A stretch of 64,000 nucleotides of DNA from an uncultured Bacteroidales bacterium (GTDB taxonomy: Bacteria > Bacteroidota > Bacteroidia > Bacteroidales > Paludibacteraceae). Positions 44,532 through 52,676 of this stretch are shown piece by piece. The stretch lies in contig ONBH01000007.1 of assembly GCA_900316005.1 (NCBI GenBank), positions 1-64,000 of the forward strand, given 5' to 3'. Positions within the stretch are counted from its first letter, which is position 1. Each line of letters opens with the position of its first letter. The position numbers and the translations under genes are program-made. The notes beneath the pieces were generated by a model. It saw nothing but the letters and a program-made list of their open reading frames with translations. It was not told the DNA's origin and did no database searches.

Positions 44532-45727
44532 AAATAAAACGCTTCCACCATGACATAGTAGCACGCTACATACTGTTGGTTCGGTTCGGTACAGGGCGAC
44601 ACATACTCCTCCAGGTTAAAGTCTATCGTGGCGTCTTTCCATTTGGTTGCCCATTCGCTCGGGTCGGTCGTGATGCGCCAATGCTGCACGTTGCAGGGTT
44701 TGCCGGGTCCCCATCCGCCGCGGTTGTACTTGTAGGTACCGGCCTGCGGGTAGTTATGATCTGCGCCCTCGTTTATCTCCCAGATATAGCCCTTTGTCGG
44801 CACTTCCTCGCCGTTAAGCAGGATGGTATAGTGGTTCTTGTCAAACTCGGCACAGTTGGTAGCCTTGGTCTTCTTGCGGTTGGGGAAGCGTCCGGTTCCG
44901 TTGTAGGCGTCCTGTCCGTGACCCGTGATGCAGACGCGCAGGATGACCTGTTTGGTGCCTTCGGGAATGTCTATATTACGCAGCCCCAGACGTGTCGCGT
45001 CCTCAATACTCCACCCCGCTACGCCGTACGACCAGGCGCGATAACCGTTGCTGCCGTCGTTAGGGAGCGTGGAGTCGTAGATGGTTTGGTGACCAATGGG
45101 GGTGCCGTATCTGTTCTTGCCCTCAAAGAAAGAGAACGTCAGCTGCACGGCATGCGCACGTTCATCGGTTGCGTCCCAGCCGCAGTAGAAGATACGAAAG
45201 TCGGTCGTACCCTGCATCAGGGGCAGGAACTCCGTGATATCCAGATAGAATTTCTTCTCCCAATCTGCGCCAAACGACCCGCCATAGGGCGTGATAGCGC
45301 GCACGAACTCGAGCCACTCATCGTTCTCACGGTCGTAAATCTTAATCATGGTGGTCATATCCCATTCGGCGGGTCCCTTATTCCAGCCGCACATGCGGTA
45401 AGTCAGTATTGCCTGCCCGTATTGCTCGGTCGATTCGGGGAACTGCACGCTAAAGACGGTATCCTCATCCAACTGCCAACCGTAGAAATGCAGTCGCATA
45501 GCTTCTGTCGAGACGCTAAACTGCGCTTCTGCCAGGTTCCGGGGGCAGTCCTTTTCCCAGTACCAGCCGATGCTGTCGATCTGCTGCATGCAATGGAGAA
45601 CGGTATCCGGTTTCTCGCCGGGTTGCTCGGACTGTTCTTTGTCGGGTTCTTCGTTTTTGCAGCCGGTCATCCCTGCCAAGCCAAGCGTGAATAGAACGGC
45701 TAATAATGCTATCTTTGGATACTTCAT
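44525..45727 (-). CDS. PNGase F-like lipoprotein
   Basis: A 400-residue lipoprotein (lipobox LAGMTGC) resembling peptide-N-glycosidase F over both jelly-roll domains. The three catalytic acids of PNGase F have counterparts: Asp in 'PAEWDMTTMIKIYD', Glu in 'DATDERAHAVQLTF' and Glu in 'NCAEFDKNHYTILLNG'. 'FVRAITPYGG' and 'GGWGPGKPCNVQHWRI' also align with the family. It would remove N-glycans from host glycoproteins at the cell surface. The start is at ATG 45727 because the -7 box lies at 45752-45759. Confidence 0.82.
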   Translation of the reverse strand: MKYPKIALLAVLFTLGLAGMTGCKNEEPDKEQSEQPGEKPDTVLHCMQQIDSIGWYWEKDCPRNLAEAQFSVSTEAMRLHFYGWQLDEDTVFSVQFPESTEQYGQAILTYRMCGWNKGPAEWDMTTMIKIYDRENDEWLEFVRAITPYGGSFGADWEKKFYLDITEFLPLMQGTTDFRIFYCGWDATDERAHAVQLTFSFFEGKNRYGTPIGHQTIYDSTLPNDGSNGYRAWSYGVAGWSIEDATRLGLRNIDIPEGTKQVILRVCITGHGQDAYNGTGRFPNRKKTKATNCAEFDKNHYTILLNGEEVPTKGYIWEINEGADHNYPQAGTYKYNRGGWGPGKPCNVQHWRITTDPSEWATKWKDATIDFNLEEYVSPCTEPNQQYVACYYVMVEAFYFN

Positions 45728-45751
45728 CGGTATAGGATTTAATTCAGGGTG

Positions 45752-45783
45752 CAAAATTACAACTTTTTTTTGACATATGCAAA
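45752..45783 (-). promoter_or_regulatory. Promoter of the PNGase F-like operon
   Basis: On the minus strand TTTG at 45780-45783 and TAATTTTG at 45752-45759 are spaced by 20 nt, with the recurring CATATGTCA-A-tract spacer. Confidence 0.85.
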
Positions 45784-46267
45784 TAAAAATCGCTTTTGAG
45801 GTATTTTTTTCGTTTGGCGGTTGGCGTTGGCGTTGGCGTTCGGTTCCCTACGCCGTGAGGGGGGTTAAGGTTAGGTTAATAGTTCGTTACGGATTTCTTC
45901 AAGCTTTCCTCGACCTTTTATCGGACTTTTATCGAGCTTTTTCAAATCCGGTGCAAAGGTACTGCTTTTTTTTGACATACGCAATACTTTGTCCCCCAAG
46001 TCGTGCTATTTGTCCCTTAGGTTGTGCTATTAGTCCTGACTTGTGCTATTAGTCCCGAGAATATAGTTATAGAGAATATAGTTATAGATGTTAAATGTTA
46101 AATGTTAAATGTTAAATGTTAAGCGATTTGTAAAAGTACATCGCGCGTGCGCGATATATAATGTTATGAAAAGACTATTAACATTCTCGGGACCAAAGGA
46201 CCAAGATTGCAATTGCAAAAACTAAATTCGTTAACTTTTAACATTTAACATTTAACATTTTTCGTAT
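45784..46267. other. 484-bp non-coding region with a second promoter and interleaved repeats
   Basis: No gene is seen. A leftward promoter (TACCTTTG 45954-45961, ATTG 45982-45985) would give a leader of about 170 nt whose 45890-45951 part can fold (CGGATTT...AAATCCG arms, family H units). Further right are three GTGCTATTwGTCCy units (45998-46056), two GAATATAGTTATA units (46060-46087), TTAAATG units (46088-46122) and their inverse CATTTAA (46231-46262), GTCCCGAGAAT (46052-46062) and its inverse (46183-46193), and a TCGCGC / GCGCGA palindrome near 46141-46154. Confidence 0.6.
45954..45985 (-). promoter_or_regulatory. Second upstream promoter facing the PNGase F-like gene
   Basis: On the minus strand ATTG at 45982-45985 and TACCTTTG at 45954-45961 are spaced by 20 nt. 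It lies 200 bp above the first promoter and could make a small RNA or a long leader. Confidence 0.7.
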
Positions 46268-46310
46268 AAAAGAAATCAGGGACACCCTTGTGGTTGTCCC
46301 TGATTCTTTT
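46268..46310 (-). terminator. Rho-independent terminator of the tRNA operon
   Basis: On the minus strand the perfect 11-bp stem AATCAGGGACA / TGTCCCTGATT is followed by TCTTTTAT. It lies five bases past the 3' end of tRNA-Ser. Confidence 0.9.
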
Positions 46311-46314
46311 ACCG

Positions 46315-46401
<87 letters not shown>

Positions 46402-46423
46402 TCTCGTTTGTCAAACCTATGTG

Positions 46424-46494
46424 TTGCTCAACCAGGACTCGAACCCAGACAGACAGAACCAGAATCTGTAGTGCTACCATTACACCATTGAGCA
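46424..46494 (-). tRNA. tRNA-Gln (anticodon CTG)
   Basis: A 71-nt tRNA with acceptor TGCTCAA / TTGAGCA, D arm GTGT-AATGGTA-GCAC, anticodon arm ACAGA TTCTGGT TCTGT (anticodon CTG, codon CAG) and T arm with GGTTCGAGTCC. It is co-transcribed with tRNA-Ser, 22 nt apart. Confidence 0.93.
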
Positions 46495-46678
46495 TCGCGT
46501 TCGGCTACAAGGTCGCGACGGTCGATACCGCTACGCTTAATCGACAAGCGACTTGTGCCTCCGCTCCTCCCCAAAACCTCTTGCAGAGCTTTTGGGGGCC
46601 CCACTCTCCCGAAGCCCAAATCATATTCTTTGGGACCCGATTAAGGGGCGTTAGAGGGCTTTCCTCCGAAAGCGGGTG
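46495..46678 (-). ncRNA. Structured leader of the tRNA operon
   Basis: About 180 nt separate the promoter from tRNA-Gln. On the minus strand three hairpins are visible by eye: CCCAAA / TTTGGG, CCCCAAAA / TTTTGGGG, and a nested ACAAGTCGC...GCGACCTTGT with an inner TGTCGAT / ATCGACC. No tRNA or known RNA family is recognised. It may be a processed spacer or a separate small RNA. Confidence 0.4.
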
Positions 46679-46710
46679 CAAAATTACTGCTTTTTTTTGA
46701 CATGACCAAA
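46679..46710 (-). promoter_or_regulatory. Promoter of the tRNA operon
   Basis: On the minus strand TTTG at 46707-46710 and TAATTTTG at 46679-46686 are spaced by 20 nt. The position implies a long untranslated leader before tRNA-Gln. Confidence 0.8.
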
Positions 46711-46777
46711 TATTTTTGCAAAAAAATTCATTTTTTAGTGCATTTTTTCAAAAAAAACGGTATTTCATGCCCAAAAA

Positions 46778-46809
46778 CTTGCATAATTCAGAATTTTGTA
46801 GTAACTTTG
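46778..46809 (+). promoter_or_regulatory. Promoter of the first secreted-protein/barrel pair
   Basis: CTTG at 46778-46781 and TAACTTTG at 46802-46809 are spaced by 20 nt. The bases after it (CAGCCTGAATGAA) closely match those after the rnhB promoter (TAGCCTGAAATGAA). Confidence 0.8.
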
Positions 46810-46817
46810 CAGCCTGA

Positions 46818-46856
46818 ATGAAGTGCGGAAGACCGCGACAAAAAATAAGCAAGTGA
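46818..46856 (+). other. 12-codon upstream reading frame coupled to the secreted-protein gene
   Basis: ATG at 46818, a few bases after the expected transcription start, opens MKCGRPRQKISK. Its TGA overlaps the GTG start at 46853 (GTGA). It could be a leader peptide coupling translation. Confidence 0.35.
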
Positions 46857-47815
46857 AAACAGACAAACGTTATTGTGTAATACTATTATTTTTGTGTTTG
46901 TGCGCATGCGTGCGCATGAGCGCGACCGAAAAGCCCGTCACCTATGTACCCAATGGTCAGGATGCTATGCTGATGACGGACTCCTTGCTGTACGTATGCG
47001 ACTTCCCCTACTATGTCTATTATCCCGATCCGCAAACAGGTCCGCAGTTTCATCTGTACACCTACGATGGCGAGGTGTATAACTTCTACGACTGGGACGA
47101 CAGTCTGGGTGCGACCATCGGCATGCGGCTTGAGACACGCATATTGCCGGCGCCGGTAGTGGATTTGCCGGAGGTACTGACCATGTGTCAAGACGGGCAG
47201 TCTGTGACCATTCCGCTGACGATAGTGAGCGGACAGCCGGATACCTTCCTTATCGATTATTCGCCCGACATGGCCGCGCGTATCGGACGTCGCTGGGACG
47301 CAGGTCCTATCGACCCGAGCCAAAACGAGATTGTGCTGCACAACATCCCGCTCATGGGCGTGGGGCATAACTACGTCTATCTATCGCTCGGTCAGGTGCC
47401 CAATCCCCTGGAGAAAAACGCCTGCATGACCACCTTGGCGTATATGGACCTCAACTTCGAACTCGGGGGCTATCTGCACCAGAAATACGGACGCCTGCTA
47501 TTTATCGACAACAACCCCGAGAACGGATTGATACCCGTAGGACGAAAGCTGATCTTCACAGCCTACCAATGGTTCAAGGACGGACGCGCCATACAAGGTG
47601 CCACGGAGCAGTTCTATACCGATGAGGGGCGCCTGCTCAAAGGCGAGTTCTACGTGCAGGTAACCGCAACTGACGGCATCACGTACCAGACCTGCCCTAT
47701 CATCCTAACCGGCGAGGAAGAAACGAAAGCCGTCAAATGCTGGCGCAACGGACAACTGCTGCTGCTACGCGACGGGGTGTACTATAATTTGTTGGGAGAA
47801 GAGGTTGACAATTGA
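46853..47815 (+). CDS. Secreted protein, pair 1 passenger
   Basis: A 320-residue exported protein. The GTG start at 46853 gives a signal peptide (YCVILLFLCLCACVRMSA); a GTG at 46823 in the same frame is an alternative. From about residue 43 to the end it is homologous to the last 288 residues of the large secreted protein at 49377. Shared segments are 'YYVYYPDPQTGP', 'SGQPDTFLIDYSPDMA', 'NFELGGYLHQKYGRLLFIDN' and 'FTAYQWFKDGRAIQG'. The end 'WRNGQLLLLRDGVYYNLLG' is the C-terminal signature also seen at 3847. No catalytic motif is seen. It is followed immediately by an outer-membrane barrel gene. Confidence 0.7.
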   Translation: MKTDKRYCVILLFLCLCACVRMSATEKPVTYVPNGQDAMLMTDSLLYVCDFPYYVYYPDPQTGPQFHLYTYDGEVYNFYDWDDSLGATIGMRLETRILPAPVVDLPEVLTMCQDGQSVTIPLTIVSGQPDTFLIDYSPDMAARIGRRWDAGPIDPSQNEIVLHNIPLMGVGHNYVYLSLGQVPNPLEKNACMTTLAYMDLNFELGGYLHQKYGRLLFIDNNPENGLIPVGRKLIFTAYQWFKDGRAIQGATEQFYTDEGRLLKGEFYVQVTATDGITYQTCPIILTGEEETKAVKCWRNGQLLLLRDGVYYNLLGEEVDN

Positions 47816-47845
47816 TAGTTGATAATTGATAGTTGATAGTTGATT
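47811..47845. repeat. Family A repeat providing stop and start
   Basis: TTGACAATTGATAGTTGATAAT-type units encode the last residues (VDN) and stop of the passenger gene. The final TTG (47840) is the start of the barrel gene. Confidence 0.85.
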
Positions 47846-49321
47846 AAGAAAGTCTTACATATTGTACTATTGCTGATGGCGACGATGGTTGCTCGGGCGG
47901 CGCATTATCCGGACTCTGTGGCGGAGATTTCGTCGCGTCAGGCACTCACGAAAGGTCTGTACGTAGAGGTCGGACTCGGTATCGGGGTAAGCCAGATGCG
48001 TTATTGCCATTGGGGCGAAGCGGTCGCAGGCACGCGTATCTCCAATAGGCTATCCCTACCCGCCCTCACGGCGGACGCCCGCGTAACGTGGTTCTTCAAC
48101 GATATCATCGGCCTCTCAACCGGTATCGGCGTATCGACCTTCCGAACCAAAGCGGTACTGGAGGACCCCTACATCATCAACGGAACCGATGCCGACGGCG
48201 ACGCGTACATACTGACCCTTAAACCCCAGAACTGGTACGAGAAACAAAACCTAACGATGCTGGAGATACCCGTTTTGCTGCGTCTGAAATACAACCCGGG
48301 GGCCGTAGGTCTGACAGCCGGCATGGGTGTACGCTTCGGTTTCCCTGTGCAATCCAACTACAAGACCAACAGTTCCGCCTCCTTCAGTCAGCAACTGGAG
48401 TACCCCATGTACAACCTGACGATTCCGGGACCCATACCGAACCTGATGAGTAGTGGCGAGTTTCCCATCCTGAATGCGCCCATACCGGCTACCATGCTCC
48501 GGACGATGAACTATGGCGCCTATATGGAGGTGGGAGCCATGTTTCATGTGCACAAACGCCTGGATTTACAGCTGACGGCTTTCTGCCTCTACTACGTAAA
48601 CGACATCTTCGCTTCCTACGATCGCAAAGCCTTGGGCTTCAACAACAGCTACGACCCCGCCTCGATCTATCCCTCGCCCTGGAGTGAAGAATACAACGGC
48701 GTGTTGGTAACTACCGAAGCCCCCGAGATGCACCCCTGGTCGGCAGGACTGAAGCTCGCCTTAGGCATCTATACCGGCCGCACGCCCAGCGAGAGACAAT
48801 ACGACAAGGGCGAGTTGATACCCGAATTAGAGGAGTTGCGTCGCCAGCGCCAACGCGAGGAGCAGTTACGGCAGATCTCGACCGACACGACCGGCATACA
48901 AGGTCGTTTGGTATCCACCTCTGAGATGCAGATTGCCCGCGAGACGAACGAGACGATGGAACAGATATCCGAACTGGACTCGGCTACCTTCTACGCCCAA
49001 CCGCAATATGTAAAGGAGCAGGAGAACGAACATAAAAATGAAGTGCTGCCCCAGCTGACGACCGAGGTGGTGAAGAAAGGGTCGCGTCTGGCACAGATAG
49101 CGCGTCGTCACTATGGCGACCCGGCTTTCTGGGTATATATCTACGAGGCTAACCGTTGGCAGATACGTTATCCCAATGTGCTGTTACCCGGTATCGTACT
49201 CGTGATACCCGATATCAAGACCAAACTGCAAGGCAAGACCCGCCGCGAAGCTATCCAGGAAGCCAAAGCCTTAGGCGATATGTACCTGCAGGAAACCCTG
49301 CTGGAAAGCGGGAAGAAATAG
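47840..49321 (+). CDS. Outer-membrane beta-barrel protein with LysM domain, pair 1
   Basis: A 493-residue protein from a repeat-derived TTG. A signal peptide (IVLLLMATMVARAA) is followed by 'HYPDSVAEISSRQ' and a barrel of alternating strands (about 35-320; 'YVEVGLGIGVSQMRYCHWGE', 'MLEIPVLLRLKYNPGAVGL', 'YGAYMEVGAMFHVHKRLDL'). A charged linker (about 330-405) leads to a LysM-like domain 'VKKGSRLAQIARRHYGDPAF...EANRWQIRYP' (about 410-460). Barrel and LysM are both homologous to the gene at 52673. It probably sits in the outer membrane and grips peptidoglycan. Confidence 0.72.
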   Translation: MIKKVLHIVLLLMATMVARAAHYPDSVAEISSRQALTKGLYVEVGLGIGVSQMRYCHWGEAVAGTRISNRLSLPALTADARVTWFFNDIIGLSTGIGVSTFRTKAVLEDPYIINGTDADGDAYILTLKPQNWYEKQNLTMLEIPVLLRLKYNPGAVGLTAGMGVRFGFPVQSNYKTNSSASFSQQLEYPMYNLTIPGPIPNLMSSGEFPILNAPIPATMLRTMNYGAYMEVGAMFHVHKRLDLQLTAFCLYYVNDIFASYDRKALGFNNSYDPASIYPSPWSEEYNGVLVTTEAPEMHPWSAGLKLALGIYTGRTPSERQYDKGELIPELEELRRQRQREEQLRQISTDTTGIQGRLVSTSEMQIARETNETMEQISELDSATFYAQPQYVKEQENEHKNEVLPQLTTEVVKKGSRLAQIARRHYGDPAFWVYIYEANRWQIRYPNVLLPGIVLVIPDIKTKLQGKTRREAIQEAKALGDMYLQETLLESGKK

Positions 49322-49362
49322 TTGACAGTTGACAGTTGATAGTTGATAGTTGATAGTTGATA
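49319..49362. repeat. Family A repeat between pair 1 and pair 2
   Basis: TTGACAG and TTGATAG units follow the barrel stop and run to 15 bases before the next ATG. Confidence 0.85.
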
Positions 49363-49376
49363 TTTTCGTGAACCCA

Positions 49377-52300
49377 ATGAAGAAGATTCTATACATAGTA
49401 TTCATGCTGATAAGCGTGGCTGCCCATGCCACAAGTGAGAGTTATGACCTTTGGGACGGTCATACTGCTACCACGATTGTGCCGTCAGGACACGTTTATA
49501 CCGTCTCAACAGTTGCCGAGCTGGCTTTTTTGGCTCAGCAAAACGACCTTCACAACGGCTATACCGGCGATACCATCCGTATTGCCGCGCATTTAGACCT
49601 TAACGGCTACGAGTGGATGCCTCTCGGCTCCAAATCACGTCCTTTCAGCGGCGTGTTGGATGGTCAGAACCACCTCGTACGCGGACTGACCCGTTTTACG
49701 GGCACAGATGGCATCGGACTATTGGGGCATATCGGTACCAATGGTCAGGTGCTGCGTCTGGGCATCAGCGGCGGACAGGTGGAGGCCAATAACCAACGAC
49801 GCATCGGCTGCCTGGCAGGCGTCAACAGAGGTCTCATCGCCAACTGTTGGAACATGGCCGAGATACACCTTGCCGGCTCAGCAGTCGGCGGTCTGGTGGG
49901 CGAGAATAGAGGTACCCTACGCGATGTCTATAACGCCGGTATCATTCTGCTGGCTGCAGACACCATTGGCGGTCTGGTTGGTATCAATAGGGGCAGCATC
50001 GAATACGCTTACGTATCCGGCTATGCCCATAACGGCTATGCCCTGGTGGGATGCGACCTAATAGGCAGTAGTTATACGGAATGTTACCACGACCGCAAGC
50101 TCTACTATCAGTCGGCCGGTAGCCTATCCTCCGGCATTACCTCTGTGGACCGGAGTGGTCAAATGTGCAGTCTGTTCCTGACGCGACCAACCTGGTTCCA
50201 TGCCACCAATCTCTACCCGACCCTTTCCGGCTTTGAGACTACCGATGCCGCCCGATTGTCCGCCGTCACACTATGGCTCGACACCAACTCCGTATCCCCT
50301 CCCGATCACGCCAACGACCTCATGATGAATATGCAATTAGGCACGCAAAACGGCGTGATATGGTCCTGCCGTGAGGAACAGGGAACACAATGGATTCAAA
50401 TCGCCGGAGCTAACGCTACCGTCTATCAGACCTGCGATGGAGCCGATGTACTACTAAATGCCGACCTCGGAAGCGAACAACGTATCGTCTATACGCATCC
50501 ACGACGCCTCAACGACTTCAACCCCGGATTCTTCGGCAAGAAAGAAGGCGCCTATGACGCATGGTGCCCGCCATCGAATTTTCCGCTCAGCATGTTCACA
50601 GACCTTCGCCCCGCAAGCGAAGGCTGGAAATACGGAGCATACCACTACCAAGTGGTTTTGGACTCCATTAACCCCACAACCGGCGACACGACACGCCTGC
50701 AAGTATTGCTGCCCGATACCGACCTATCGGGGCTGATGACGTGGTTCAACAGTTATACCCATTCCGCTAACACACACGGATACTACGCCATACGCATCTA
50801 TGCGCACGACGAACAATGTGCTACCGAATGGATTCCTATGCGTGGAGGCGGCTACGAGTTTGAGGTCTATGCCTATTTTGATTCCGGACGAATCATCAAT
50901 GGTGAAGACACAGTCTATGGCGCGTCTGCTACAGTTAATGCCTACAACCTCATCGAGGCTACGGGCGGCGGCGGAACAATAGGTTATACCTGGTACGTAA
51001 CACACGACGGCACGCAGGAAGTTATTCCGGGGCAGGATGGCAAAGACCTGGTTAACTACGTAGTGACGGGTGTCGGCATCTATGTCTTCAGCCGCGGCGC
51101 CTACGACGACTTCTGCGAGACTGTTCCGTCCTCTTCCTTAGACCACGGCACCTTCGTCTTGGTACTGCGCGATAGTTTAGACCCGGGAGAACTGCTGGAT
51201 ACGGCACGTATCTATTGCTCGCCTGCCGATGCCCTACGCGACACCCTCTTTGGCACAGAACCTACAGGCGGAACGGGTTACTATGACTACCAATGGTATA
51301 TAAATGGTACGCCCATAGCCGGAGCCACACGAGCCTACCTCGCTCTCGCCGATGTGACCGGCCTAACCTGTGGCGAGACTTATACCTTCACGCGCGAGGT
51401 TACCGACCATACCGACCACGCCATTCATAGCCTGTCGCGTCATCGTATTACAGCCATCATCTATACAGGCTTTGATGCCGGACGCATCCAGAATCGCACC
51501 CTCTCCGACCGCTGTATCTTTGGTTCATCCATACAGAACATCACGGTACGCGTCACCTCAGAGGTAGATGCCTCGGGCGATGGTACGCTCGTATATACGT
51601 GGTATCGTGCCGAAGCCGATGGCTCCAATCCCGTCGTTATTGGCCACGACGCTTCGCTTGACCTTACCTTCCCGTCCTCGGATATTGAGACCGGCAAAAC
51701 CTATATCTACTACCGCGAAGTGACCAATACAGCCTGCGGCAGTAACCCGAAACGCAGTAATGGTCTGGTAACTCAGACCTATCTGGCTAACGATCATACC
51801 GACTCCACCCTGACGGTTTGCGCGTCAAGCCTCCCCTATACCGTTTACTATCCCGACCCGGCTGACGGACCCTACGCGCATACCTTTACCGCCGACGAGG
51901 TGGGCGTACCCTATACCTTCCGCGATATGTCTTCCACAAGCGACTGCTACCCCACCATGACCCTTACCATAGATACCTTTGCTGCGGTAGAGATTCGTAT
52001 CGACTCGTTGGTTTCCCTCTGTCAAGAGGCAGGTAATATCAATCTGTATTACGATGTAGTACAAGGCTGCCCGGATTCCTTCTATATTCAGTTATCTCCC
52101 GACCTTGCCCCGTTTTTCGACAACCAAGACCACTTGTCGGGCACCATGGAAGGTACGTGTGCAGGCGAGACGGGGTGTATCAAACTCACGGATGTACGAC
52201 GTATCCCAAAGGGCAACCACTATCTGTACCTGCAAGTCGGTTACCGCCGGTCAACAGGCTCGGAAATATGTCTCTCACGCTCGCATTATGTGGCTCTGGA

Positions 52301-52676
52301 TGTGCAAATAGGCGGATATATCTATTCGAAGTTCGATAAAGTGCTCTTCGTTGATAATGCGCCCGATAATGACCAACGGCTCACCTTCACAGCCTACCAA
52401 TGGTATAAAAATGGCGTGCTGCAAGTAGGCAAAACCGGGCAATACTACCAGGAGAACGGCAACACACTAACCGGTACCTACTATGCAGACCTTACCACAG
52501 TCGAAAACGGCAAAACCATCACCTATCGCTCGTGCGACGTTATCATGCCGCAGGGTACAAGTGCCTCTGTAGCCCCCGTAGAGCAACAGGATGCGTACCT
52601 GACTATCTACCACGACCGCGTCGTCATCGTGCGCGGCAAAGAGATGTTTGACTTAATCGGGAGGAAAGTACTATGA
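49377..52676 (+). CDS. Large secreted adhesin-like protein, pair 2 passenger
   Basis: A 1099-residue protein from ATG 49377 (signal MKKILYIVFMLISVAAHA). The N-terminal region to about 230 has GLUG-type beta-helix repeats ('IGLLGHIGTNG', 'IGCLAGVNRGLIANCWNMAE', 'VGGLVGENRGTLRDVYNAG', 'IGGLVGINRGSIEYAYVSG'). The middle, about 300-800, is a series of PKD/Ig-like units ('YTWYVTHDG', 'YDYQWYINGTPIAGATR', 'YTWYRAEADGSNPVVIG'). Residues about 812-1099 are homologous to the whole mature pair 1 passenger, ending in the same Y/F-x-L-x-G signature. It is probably a surface adhesin or stalk; its ligand is unknown. It overlaps the next gene by four bases. Confidence 0.78.
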   Translation: MKKILYIVFMLISVAAHATSESYDLWDGHTATTIVPSGHVYTVSTVAELAFLAQQNDLHNGYTGDTIRIAAHLDLNGYEWMPLGSKSRPFSGVLDGQNHLVRGLTRFTGTDGIGLLGHIGTNGQVLRLGISGGQVEANNQRRIGCLAGVNRGLIANCWNMAEIHLAGSAVGGLVGENRGTLRDVYNAGIILLAADTIGGLVGINRGSIEYAYVSGYAHNGYALVGCDLIGSSYTECYHDRKLYYQSAGSLSSGITSVDRSGQMCSLFLTRPTWFHATNLYPTLSGFETTDAARLSAVTLWLDTNSVSPPDHANDLMMNMQLGTQNGVIWSCREEQGTQWIQIAGANATVYQTCDGADVLLNADLGSEQRIVYTHPRRLNDFNPGFFGKKEGAYDAWCPPSNFPLSMFTDLRPASEGWKYGAYHYQVVLDSINPTTGDTTRLQVLLPDTDLSGLMTWFNSYTHSANTHGYYAIRIYAHDEQCATEWIPMRGGGYEFEVYAYFDSGRIINGEDTVYGASATVNAYNLIEATGGGGTIGYTWYVTHDGTQEVIPGQDGKDLVNYVVTGVGIYVFSRGAYDDFCETVPSSSLDHGTFVLVLRDSLDPGELLDTARIYCSPADALRDTLFGTEPTGGTGYYDYQWYINGTPIAGATRAYLALADVTGLTCGETYTFTREVTDHTDHAIHSLSRHRITAIIYTGFDAGRIQNRTLSDRCIFGSSIQNITVRVTSEVDASGDGTLVYTWYRAEADGSNPVVIGHDASLDLTFPSSDIETGKTYIYYREVTNTACGSNPKRSNGLVTQTYLANDHTDSTLTVCASSLPYTVYYPDPADGPYAHTFTADEVGVPYTFRDMSSTSDCYPTMTLTIDTFAAVEIRIDSLVSLCQEAGNINLYYDVVQGCPDSFYIQLSPDLAPFFDNQDHLSGTMEGTCAGETGCIKLTDVRRIPKGNHYLYLQVGYRRSTGSEICLSRSHYVALDVQIGGYIYSKFDKVLFVDNAPDNDQRLTFTAYQWYKNGVLQVGKTGQYYQENGNTLTGTYYADLTTVENGKTITYRSCDVIMPQGTSASVAPVEQQDAYLTIYHDRVVIVRGKEMFDLIGRKVL

